Positions 52,924 to 60,238 of a stretch of 64,000 bases of DNA are shown here, piece by piece (the stretch's first letter is position 1; each line of letters opens with the position of its first letter). Both the position numbers and the translations under genes were made by a program. Under the pieces are notes generated by a model, which worked only from the letters and a program-made list of their open reading frames with translations, was not told the DNA's origin and did not search any database. This stretch comes from Bacteroidales bacterium (GTDB lineage Bacteria; Bacteroidota; Bacteroidia; Bacteroidales; FEN-979): the NCBI GenBank assembly GCA_023231005.1, contig JALNWG010000008.1:57515-121514 (forward strand). Reading direction: 5' to 3'.

Positions 52924-53421
52924 ATGGCAGAACAGACTATCATTGTACATATCAAAGGATATTGGCGTGAACAACACAAACAGGAACTTCCGGAAACAGG
53001 AGGAATTATTTTTATTTATGAGGCAATTTACAACTCGATTGATGATACCGCTGACCTATTAAAACTCATCTACATCGATAGTGCAGAAAATATTCGGGAA
53101 AAGGTCTTAACTCATGAATTGGCTGACACGTGGATGAAGTTTCTTAATCCCGGAAATGAACTTTGTTTTGCAATTGCAATGACAGAAGAGCAACACCGTG
53201 AAAGAATCAAATTGGCATTTATTGCATCCCATTTCCCTCCTGTAAATGGTCTTTCACCAATTTATTTTCCATTTGACACCACAACGCTGATTTCAACAGG
53301 TAAGACTGCCTTACTAAGTAGTGTGATTACCGTTCGAAATCATCCCAATTCACTTTTCCCCGCTTCTGGTTTGATCCCAACTTCGAATTGGATTCCCGTA
53401 AGATCCGTCCCAGTTCTATAA
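52924..53421 (+). CDS. GIY-YIG-like protein with degenerate active site
   Basis: 165 residues. The order GYWREQ, GGIIFIYEAIYN, KLIYIDSAENIREKVLTHE, GNELCFAIA, RERIKLAFIASHFPPVN and FPFDTTTLISTGKTALL follows a Bacteroidota family of short GIY-YIG proteins as I remember it. Against that pattern the first catalytic Tyr is Ile29, YIG reads YID (50-52), the active-site Arg is Lys60 and the metal-binding Glu is Lys96; Tyr50, His64 and Asn108 remain. I infer a non-cleaving DNA- or protein-binding role. It lies behind a sigma-54 promoter sharing operators with the peptide operon, divergent from the activator gene. The link to the peptide system is by regulation only. Confidence 0.6.
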   Translation: MAEQTIIVHIKGYWREQHKQELPETGGIIFIYEAIYNSIDDTADLLKLIYIDSAENIREKVLTHELADTWMKFLNPGNELCFAIAMTEEQHRERIKLAFIASHFPPVNGLSPIYFPFDTTTLISTGKTALLSSVITVRNHPNSLFPASGLIPTSNWIPVRSVPVL

Positions 53422-53469
53422 TCAACATAAAAGAACAAAATTAGCTACCGGAGAATAAGCAGGAATAAA

Positions 53470-54501
53470 TTAACGACTACTTTGTACCTGATTTTTTTGT
53501 TTGTTCAGAACAATAAATTTTACGACTCCTTGCCAATATCCTATTCCATAAGAAAAATGAATTATAAAATAGGTAATTGGAAGTAAGAAAAGTAGAGATA
53601 ATCGATGGGAAGAGAAAATTAGTTGAATAGAAAAAAAAATAGAAAACAGAAAATAGGTAGCTAATCCGAATAAAAAGAAAATGTAAATATTTCCTCCTAA
53701 AAAAGGAGAGATAAACGTTCCAAAAAGAAATAGAACAAAAAAGAAAGGAGCGAGTTGCCGGATCGTAGTAGGTTTCCCAATTTTTCTGCTGACCAGTGGT
53801 TTAAATAGTCCATATTGGTAGAACATTCTGAAAATTCCGGTTAAAGTATTCCTGGGATAATAATCTATTGAAAGGCCAGGAATCAAATAAATTTTCCCTC
53901 CTGCTTTAATCAGTCGCGCATTGAATTCATCATCCTGATTGCGTAACAGCGTTTCATCAAACAACCCGATTTTTTCAAATACTGTACGATGGTAACACCC
54001 AAAAGTCACGGTATCTACCTCTTTTATTTGTGTACTGCCAATCCGGAACCAGGAATTTCCCATGCCGAAAGGGGAAGATAGGGCGGTAGCAATAGCCAAT
54101 GATGTGGCAGTAGCGTCAGGAGGAACAGCCCGACAACGTAGGCCTACATTATCTGCATTTAATTGAAGTGAAGCATTAATTAATGTAGAGACATAATTGA
54201 TCGGATAACGGGCATGTGATCCCATGATGATGATCCATTCTCCATGAGCATGGGTTATTCCCAAATTAAGAGCAAAAGGAACATATTGTTTATCATTTAC
54301 CAACATTCTAACATGGGGATTTTTTTTTAAAAAACCATTCACGATTGGAATGGTTCCATCGGTACTATTCCCATCAACCACGAAAATTTCCATCTTATCC
54401 TGCGGGTAATCCTGCATGTCAAGATCATCTAAAATTTTCCCGATAAATTTTTCTTCGTTCCAACATGGGATAATGATTGAAATAAGTGGTGAATCCATCA
54501 T
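53470..54501 (-). CDS. Family 2 glycosyltransferase
   Basis: 343 residues from ATG 54501; a second ATG directly follows. The GT-A domain begins PLISIIIPCWNEEKFIGKIL, with the nucleotide-sugar Asp segment VVDGNSTDGT (about 47-56), a DDEFNARL motif in RNQDDEFNARLIKAGG, and two or three C-terminal membrane helices (FFFVLFLFGTF, IYIFFLFGLATYFLFSIFF). It probably transfers a sugar to an envelope polysaccharide or lipid. The ORF is open to 54555, but that extension runs through the tRNA terminator, so the shorter start is chosen. It is convergent with the GIY-YIG-like gene. Confidence 0.83.
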   Translation of the reverse strand: MMDSPLISIIIPCWNEEKFIGKILDDLDMQDYPQDKMEIFVVDGNSTDGTIPIVNGFLKKNPHVRMLVNDKQYVPFALNLGITHAHGEWIIIMGSHARYPINYVSTLINASLQLNADNVGLRCRAVPPDATATSLAIATALSSPFGMGNSWFRIGSTQIKEVDTVTFGCYHRTVFEKIGLFDETLLRNQDDEFNARLIKAGGKIYLIPGLSIDYYPRNTLTGIFRMFYQYGLFKPLVSRKIGKPTTIRQLAPFFFVLFLFGTFISPFLGGNIYIFFLFGLATYFLFSIFFSIQLIFSSHRLSLLFLLPITYFIIHFSYGIGYWQGVVKFIVLNKQKNQVQSSR

Positions 54502-54542
54502 GATTATCTTTTGAAAGGAGAGAAACGAATTGCAAAGTAAAT

Positions 54543-54576
54543 AAAAAAAGGCCACCCATAAATAGATGACCTTTTT
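54543..54576 (-). terminator. Rho-independent terminator of tRNA-Pro
   Basis: Minus-strand RNA: A-tract, GGUCAUC, 8-base loop, GGUGGCC, U7. The stem is 7 bp with two G-U pairs, extended by A-U pairs, 9 bp after the tRNA 3' end. It separates the tRNA from the glycosyltransferase gene. Confidence 0.72.
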
Positions 54577-54584
54577 CTGTTATG

Positions 54585-54659
54585 TCGGGGTAGCAAGATT
54601 CGAACTTGCGACCTCCTGCTCCCAAAGCAGGCGCGATAACCGTGCTACGCTATACCCCG
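54585..54659 (-). tRNA. tRNA-Pro (UGG anticodon)
   Basis: 75 bases on the minus strand including the discriminator A. The acceptor stem pairs CGGGGTA with TACCCCG. The anticodon arm is CCTGC-TTTGGGA-GCAGG, anticodon TGG. The T arm GCAAG-TTCGAAT-CTTGC is canonical. The 3' CCA is not encoded. Confidence 0.94.
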
Positions 54660-54682
54660 AAAAATAGTAACATTTAGAGATG

Positions 54683-54690
54683 CAAAGATA
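54683..54690 (-). promoter_or_regulatory. -7 promoter element for tRNA-Pro
   Basis: Minus-strand TATCTTTG (TAnnTTTG), 24 bp upstream of the tRNA 5' end, in the 75-bp gap between the two tRNA genes. Confidence 0.55.
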
Positions 54691-54734
54691 AGAATTATTT
54701 CTAACTTTTTATTCTTTATTCTTCCTTGATATTG

Positions 54735-54821
54735 CGGAGAAGGGGGGATTCGAACCCCCGGTACAGTTTCCCGTACGACAGTTTAGCAAACTGTTGGTTT
54801 CAGCCACTCACCCACCTCTCC
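54735..54821 (-). tRNA. tRNA-Ser (GCU anticodon)
   Basis: 87 bases on the minus strand with a long variable arm (CGTACGGG-AAA-CTGTACCG region), as expected of tRNA-Ser. Acceptor arms are GGAGAGG and CTTCTCC (one G-U), discriminator G. The anticodon arm is ACAGT-TTGCTAA-ACTGT, anticodon GCT. The T arm carries GGTTCGAATCC. CCA is not encoded. Confidence 0.94.
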
Positions 54822-54884
54822 AAGAACTTATAAAAACCCATATTAGATATTAAAAATCATCAACAGGTTTTTCTAAAAGGCCTG

Positions 54885-54892
54885 CAAAAATA
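54885..54892 (-). promoter_or_regulatory. -7 promoter element for tRNA-Ser
   Basis: Minus-strand TATTTTTG (TAnnTTTG), about 63 bp upstream of the tRNA-Ser 5' end and back to back with the LeuCD-type gene promoter. Confidence 0.45.
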
Positions 54893-54935
54893 TGAATTCT
54901 TACGGGTTAAACAAAATTATTTTCATTTACCAGAA

Positions 54936-54969
54936 TTTGCGGGAAGTACATGAGTTTTTTATAAATTTG
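54936..54969 (+). promoter_or_regulatory. Promoter of the LeuCD-type hydro-lyase gene
   Basis: TTTG (54936-54939) and TAAATTTG (54962-54969) with 22 bp between, slightly wider than usual. It ends 42 bases before ATG 55012 and lies inside the longer in-frame ORF, which argues for the later start. Confidence 0.55.
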
Positions 54970-55011
54970 GAAACAGTTTTTAAACATAGATTCCCTATTA
55001 AACTAACCGAC

Positions 55012-56787
55012 ATGAACGAAAAAACTTTTGCAGAGAAAATCTTTGGTGCAAAGAGAGGAAGTATTGTCTTTGCCAAGCCGAATTTAATATTATCGCATGA
55101 TAACACTTCAAGCATTTACAGCACCTTTAAAAAAATGGGAGGAGTTTCACTTTCAAATCCCGATGCGTTACTTATCACGTTGGATCACAATGCCCCTCCT
55201 ACCAATTCGAAATTGGCCAACGATTATCAAACCATCCGTGATTTTGTTGAGAAATTCAAAATCTCAAAATTCCATGATGTTGGTGATGGAATTTGCCACC
55301 AGTTGATGTCTCATTATGCCAAACCAAAAATGATTATTGTGGGGAGCGACAGTCATACCAGTACAGCTGGTGCATTTAATGCATTTGCCGCAGGAATTGA
55401 CCGGACTGAGACAGCAGGCCTTTGGAAACAAGGTGAGACCTGGTTCCGGGTTCCCGAATCTATTAAAATCACCCTCACTGGTAAACTTTCCCAGGGCGTT
55501 TATGCAAAAGACCTCGCACTTTGGATCATCGGAATGATCGGATCAAGCGGAGCAGATTATATGTCGATTGAATATCATGGAAACGGGGTAAAAACATTAA
55601 CTATTTCCGATAGGATGGTTTTATCCAATCTGGCTTCCGAAATGGGTGCAAAAAATGCAGTTTTTCCTGCTGATGAAGTGTTGGAAGCTCACTTAGGAAA
55701 AAAACTGGATGGGCTATGGGCAGATGATGATGCAATCTATCTAAAAGAGATCAACATCGACCTAAATGAAGTGTTTCCTGTGGTTGCGGCACCACATCAT
55801 GTGGACAATGTGAAGGCTGTTGCCGAGGTTGCCGGGGTGAAAATTCAACAAGCTTTGATTGGCACCTGTACCAACGGACGACTTCAGGACTTAAGAGAAG
55901 CAGCTGCCGTATTGAAGGGAAATAAAATTCCAAAGTATATGCAGCTCCAAATCATTCCTGCCTCTAAAGATATATATATGCAAGCAATGAAAGAAGGCCT
56001 GATCGAAATTTTTATGAATGCTGGTGCCAATGTATTAGCAGCATCCTGTGGACCATGCCTTGGAACGGGTCAGGGAATTCCCGCAGATGGTGTGAATGTA
56101 ATATCAACAGCCAACCGGAACTTTAAAGGACGAATGGGAAACAGCGCTTCCAATGTTTACCTTGCTTCCCCTTCTACTGTCGCGATTTCTGCGCTCAAAG
56201 GAATGATTGCAGACCCAAGAGCAATTAAAACAGACGATAAATTTCCTTATCATGCGCCACAAAGCGCAACCGTCGATATCAAAGAAGGTGATGACCGGTA
56301 TTTAAATCAGGTTTGGAATTATGCAGACGTGGATAACCTGAATACGGATCAAATGTTTTCCGGAAAACTTACTTATGAAGTCCAAAGTTCGGAACCGGAA
56401 AAAATCATGCCCCATCTTTTCAAGGGATTTGACAACAGCTTTGCTGAACGGGTTAAACCTGGCGATATCCTGGTAGCTGGTTCTAATTTTGGTTGTGGAA
56501 GTTCACGGGAACATCCCTCCGTTGGCCTTTCGTATGCTGGCATTAAAGCAGTAATCTGCAAATCGGTAAATCGCATTTTCTATCGCTCCGCTGTGAACCA
56601 GGGACTCCCTATTATTTTAGTACCGGAAGCAGTTGATGCATTTAAAAAAGGTGAACAGGTGGCTGTTGATTTTGAAAAAGGAGTGGTTGCGATTGGAGAA
56701 AAAAAGTTCTCCTTTTCTCCTTTGCCTGTAAAATTAATGGAAATCTTCCAAGCTAAAGGATTAGTCAATTACGTAAAGAACAAATGA
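55012..56787 (+). CDS. Fused LeuC-LeuD-type hydro-lyase (aconitase/isopropylmalate isomerase superfamily)
   Basis: 591 residues, one polypeptide joining both isomerase subunits. The large-subunit part (about 1-420) has HDNTSSIYSTFKKMGG, GDGICHQLM, IVGSDSHTSTAGAFNAFAAG and the cluster cysteines in GTCTNGR and ASCGPCLGTG. The small-subunit part (about 465-591) has ILVAGSNFGCGSSREHPS and FYRSAVNQGLPI. It belongs to the LeuC/homoaconitase-like group. The substrate may be isopropylmalate, citrate or a relative; no leuA, leuB or citrate-cycle gene is adjacent to decide. ATG 55012 gives the family N-terminus; 40 extra codons upstream are rejected. Confidence 0.85.
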   Translation: MNEKTFAEKIFGAKRGSIVFAKPNLILSHDNTSSIYSTFKKMGGVSLSNPDALLITLDHNAPPTNSKLANDYQTIRDFVEKFKISKFHDVGDGICHQLMSHYAKPKMIIVGSDSHTSTAGAFNAFAAGIDRTETAGLWKQGETWFRVPESIKITLTGKLSQGVYAKDLALWIIGMIGSSGADYMSIEYHGNGVKTLTISDRMVLSNLASEMGAKNAVFPADEVLEAHLGKKLDGLWADDDAIYLKEINIDLNEVFPVVAAPHHVDNVKAVAEVAGVKIQQALIGTCTNGRLQDLREAAAVLKGNKIPKYMQLQIIPASKDIYMQAMKEGLIEIFMNAGANVLAASCGPCLGTGQGIPADGVNVISTANRNFKGRMGNSASNVYLASPSTVAISALKGMIADPRAIKTDDKFPYHAPQSATVDIKEGDDRYLNQVWNYADVDNLNTDQMFSGKLTYEVQSSEPEKIMPHLFKGFDNSFAERVKPGDILVAGSNFGCGSSREHPSVGLSYAGIKAVICKSVNRIFYRSAVNQGLPIILVPEAVDAFKKGEQVAVDFEKGVVAIGEKKFSFSPLPVKLMEIFQAKGLVNYVKNK

Positions 56788-58112
56788 AGAAAATTGCAAA
56801 GTCCTTTCTTTTTGTTCTAATTTCTTTGTGCATAGTTTTAATATTACGTTCTGTCTTTCCAAAAAACTCGGGATTTCTTTGGCTTTTTTTTGCTCTCCTG
56901 TTATTAGATGCCTACCTCTGGCAGTCTTTACAATCCGGAATACAAAAACAAAAGAAATGGAAACGGGTATCTATTATTATTTTGTATTGGTTCCCTCTTG
57001 GGTGTATTTTCGCACTTATGGCTATTGGGGTTGTTATTCCTTTTTTGGATTGGTATCAGCCCATCAGAACATATACAACGAGTTTTATTTTAATCATCTT
57101 TCTTTCAAAACTGTTTCCCATTCTTTCCCTGCTTTGTGCTGAATTGATCAGGGGTATTAAATATGGCTTTGAACTCTGTTTTTCTAAGCAAGACAAGCAG
57201 ACTCTCCAAGTTAAAAGAAACCGACCATTACTTATTTCAGGTTGGATACTCGGCGGTATTTTTTTTCTTGTTATGTTGTATGGAACATTTTCCGGTCCAT
57301 ATAGATTCACTATTCAGAAGCAAACCATAGAAATCCCTAATTTACCTCCTTCTTTTGATGGATTTCGGATTGTCCAGTTCTCCGATGTCCATCTTGGTAG
57401 TTGGGTATCGAAAAAAGAGTTGAGACGCGCTATTCAGATAATGAATTCTCTTCATCCTGACGTTATCTTTTTTACCGGTGATATGTTCAACTTTTCCACA
57501 TCTGATGGAATTGGTTTCGAGCAAATTCTCATGGAACTCAGGTCTTCTCTTGGTATTTATGCCATTTTAGGAAATCACGACTATGGTGATTATACTACAT
57601 GGTCATCTGCGGAAGCAAAATCAAATAATTTGAAAGCAGCGAAGCAATACTATCATAACCTCGGATGGAAACTATTACTAAATTCTCATGATATAATAAA
57701 AAAAGGAGACGACAGCATTGCTATCCTTGGAGTCGAAAATTGGGGTGCAACTCAACGTTTTCAGCGTTTAGGAGATGTTGATAAAGCCCAAAAAGGGTTG
57801 AGCAGCATCGATGTTCAACTTTTATTATCACACGACCCCAGTCATTGGGATAGCATTATCAGTCAATACGATCCTTCAATCAAAATCACATTTTCCGGTC
57901 ATACCCATGGAGGACAAATTGGCATCGACTGGTTTCATTTTCATTGGAGTCCGATAAATCATCTTTATCGGCATTGGTGTGGTTTATACACGAATACGAA
58001 ATGGCATGAACCTCAATATCTTTATGTAAATCAGGGACTTGGATGTATTGGTTATGCTGGAAGAATTGGGATTCTTCCAGAAATTACTTTGATCACTTTA
58101 AAAAGACATTAA
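56784..58112 (+). CDS. Membrane-anchored metallophosphoesterase
   Basis: 442 residues. About five transmembrane helices fill residues 5-170. The catalytic domain has all calcineurin-like motifs: FSDVHLGSW, FTGDMF, LGNHDYGD, LLLSHDPSHW and FSGHTHGGQIG, so a dinuclear metal site is complete. It resembles YkuE/YaeI-type phosphoesterases, which may act on lipid-linked substrates. It overlaps the LeuCD-type gene by four bases; a functional link is not obvious. Confidence 0.88.
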   Translation: MKKIAKSFLFVLISLCIVLILRSVFPKNSGFLWLFFALLLLDAYLWQSLQSGIQKQKKWKRVSIIILYWFPLGCIFALMAIGVVIPFLDWYQPIRTYTTSFILIIFLSKLFPILSLLCAELIRGIKYGFELCFSKQDKQTLQVKRNRPLLISGWILGGIFFLVMLYGTFSGPYRFTIQKQTIEIPNLPPSFDGFRIVQFSDVHLGSWVSKKELRRAIQIMNSLHPDVIFFTGDMFNFSTSDGIGFEQILMELRSSLGIYAILGNHDYGDYTTWSSAEAKSNNLKAAKQYYHNLGWKLLLNSHDIIKKGDDSIAILGVENWGATQRFQRLGDVDKAQKGLSSIDVQLLLSHDPSHWDSIISQYDPSIKITFSGHTHGGQIGIDWFHFHWSPINHLYRHWCGLYTNTKWHEPQYLYVNQGLGCIGYAGRIGILPEITLITLKRH

Positions 58113-58131
58113 CCTTACTACACAAACTAAT

Positions 58132-60228
58132 ATGGCACTGAATGATCGAATAGAAGCAGCCACTCATTTTGATGATATAGCATTGAAACGGACCATGACA
58201 CTGCTTGAAATTTCCCGGATTGATCCTACCGACCAAACACTTGCCTTCCAGGAGATCACAAAAAAAGCCAGCATGTTATTAAATGTTGAACGGGTCAGCA
58301 TCTGGCTTTATAATCAGGACAATTCACTTATTCAGTGTAAAAATCTATATATCCTCAACACGAATACACATACCGATGGGGAAATTTTTACCGTTAACGA
58401 ATTTCAGCAATATTTTCAAACTCTCGAAGAAAGCAGATGTCTTTCAATTCCTGATGCTCAAAATCATCCTTTGGCATCAACGTTCAATGAAAAATATTTC
58501 ATTCCACATCAAATTTATTCTCTTCTTGATATTCCAATTTTATCTGAGGGCAGACTGACTGGTGTTTTCAGCTTTGAAAGTACGCAAAAAATTAGAAATT
58601 GGACTGTTCAGGAGCAGGATTTTGGATCTTCCATAGCAGAAATTATAGCCACCCATTTGCAGGTTCACCAGCGGAGGCAAGTTGAAAAAGCACTGATTCT
58701 TTCCGAGGAAAAATACCGAAAAATCATCGACAATTCAATCATAGCCATATACCGGACAAGCATTTCCGGAAAATTACTTTTTTTTAACCAGGCTATGATT
58801 GAATTGTTCGAATTTGAAAACCCGGAAGAAGCGCTGGCATTCCCTGTTGAAAACATGTACAATAATCAGGAAGACAGGGAAAATTTTCTTCAGCAAATTC
58901 TCTCGAATCGCCTTTTAAAGAATTATGATCTTCAACTCAGATCAAAAAAGGGAAATATAAAGTCTGTTATCATCAATGCCTATATGGAAGAAGATACAAT
59001 TCTGGGGATGGTAATGGATATTACAAAACGGAAAAAATACGAAGAAGAGATCAAGGCAGCCCAGATTAAAGCAGAAGAGTCGGATCGGTTTAAAACATCG
59101 CTGATGGCTAATATGAGTCATGAGTTTCGAACACCCATGAATGCCATTTTAGGTTTTTCAGATCTGATCGCTAAGGAGTCACAAGATCCCGACCTTGTTT
59201 TCTTTGCGCGTAAAATACATCTCTCAGGGCGGCGTTTAATGGCAACACTCAAAGCGATTCTTGATCTGGCAGATTTACAATCAACTCAATCAAAAATCAA
59301 GATTAGCGATATTGATCTTCAAACTTTAATCGCCGAAACCATCCATCCGTTTTCTCAAATAGCCAGTGAGAAAAACCTATATATTATTACGGAGTTTAAA
59401 GACAGCTTGTTCGCCAGAGCTGACGAGAATTTATTACAGGTTATCCTTTATAACATAGTAGATAATTCGATCAAATTCACCTCGAAAGGAGGAGTTACAA
59501 TAGAAACCGATATTCAGGAGGCAGACAATCAATCCTGGGTAGTTATCCGGGTCAAGGATACGGGAATTGGAATTCCCAGAGAACAATTCGACTTTATTTT
59601 TCATGAATTTCGTCAGCTCAGCGAAGGATATAACAGAAGTTATGAAGGTACAGGATTGGGCCTGACCATTGCTCTCAGGATGGTGGAAATGATCAAAGGA
59701 AAAATTACGGTTGAGAGTGAGGTAGGTTTGGGATCTATTTTTACAATCTGGTTACCCGCAATTAATAAGACAAATAACCAATCAAAGCGCCCCAAACAAA
59801 AACCGTCAGAAGACGTTCCATCATACACATTCCAGATTCACCAGCATCAGGATTTGCGCTGGATTTTGATAGTAGAAGACAATGATGATAATGCAGAAAT
59901 TATCAAACTTTATCTAAAAGGAAAGTTTTTTACAGAAAGGGCTACGGATGCTAATACAGCAATACAAATGGCATCAGAAAAACAGTTTTCCGGGATTTTG
60001 ATGGATATTAACCTGGGACCGGGGATGGATGGAATGAAGGCAACATCAAAAATACGACAATTACCAAATTACAAACATACTCCGATAATTGCTATCACCG
60101 GATATACCATGACTGGTGACCGGGAAAAACTATTGGATGGAGGATGTAGTCATTATCTTGGAAAACCATTTAGTCAACAAGACCTACTTGGTTTGATGAC
60201 TGAAATATTCGATAAAAATTCTAAATAA
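58132..60228 (+). CDS. Hybrid sensor histidine kinase (GAF-PAS-HisKA-HATPase-receiver)
   Basis: 698 residues, no membrane helix, so cytoplasmic. GAF domain about 15-180, PAS about 192-305, phospho-acceptor His330 in NMSHEFRTPMNAILGFSD, ATPase domain about 430-545 (NIVDNSIKFT, DTGIGIP, GTGLGLTIALRM), and a receiver domain about 575-695 with Asp625 (GILMDINLG). It is a phosphorelay kinase with an unknown signal; no HPt or output regulator lies next to it. It is followed ten bases later by a second kinase of similar core. Confidence 0.92.
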   Translation: MALNDRIEAATHFDDIALKRTMTLLEISRIDPTDQTLAFQEITKKASMLLNVERVSIWLYNQDNSLIQCKNLYILNTNTHTDGEIFTVNEFQQYFQTLEESRCLSIPDAQNHPLASTFNEKYFIPHQIYSLLDIPILSEGRLTGVFSFESTQKIRNWTVQEQDFGSSIAEIIATHLQVHQRRQVEKALILSEEKYRKIIDNSIIAIYRTSISGKLLFFNQAMIELFEFENPEEALAFPVENMYNNQEDRENFLQQILSNRLLKNYDLQLRSKKGNIKSVIINAYMEEDTILGMVMDITKRKKYEEEIKAAQIKAEESDRFKTSLMANMSHEFRTPMNAILGFSDLIAKESQDPDLVFFARKIHLSGRRLMATLKAILDLADLQSTQSKIKISDIDLQTLIAETIHPFSQIASEKNLYIITEFKDSLFARADENLLQVILYNIVDNSIKFTSKGGVTIETDIQEADNQSWVVIRVKDTGIGIPREQFDFIFHEFRQLSEGYNRSYEGTGLGLTIALRMVEMIKGKITVESEVGLGSIFTIWLPAINKTNNQSKRPKQKPSEDVPSYTFQIHQHQDLRWILIVEDNDDNAEIIKLYLKGKFFTERATDANTAIQMASEKQFSGILMDINLGPGMDGMKATSKIRQLPNYKHTPIIAITGYTMTGDREKLLDGGCSHYLGKPFSQQDLLGLMTEIFDKNSK

Positions 60229-60238
60229 TTCACAAAAG

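Noticed and set aside
54502..54555. N-terminal extension of the glycosyltransferase
   Set aside because: It reads through the stem of the tRNA-Pro terminator; the GT2 domain begins right after ATG 54501/54498.
54892..55011. N-terminal extension of 40 codons on the LeuCD-type protein
   Set aside because: It overlaps the tRNA-Ser and gene promoters and has no counterpart in the family; MNEKTFAEKIFGAKRGS is the expected N-terminus.
58127..58147. TGGCAC near 58133 as a sigma-54 element
   Set aside because: It is the start codon context of the kinase gene and has no TTGC at the required distance.
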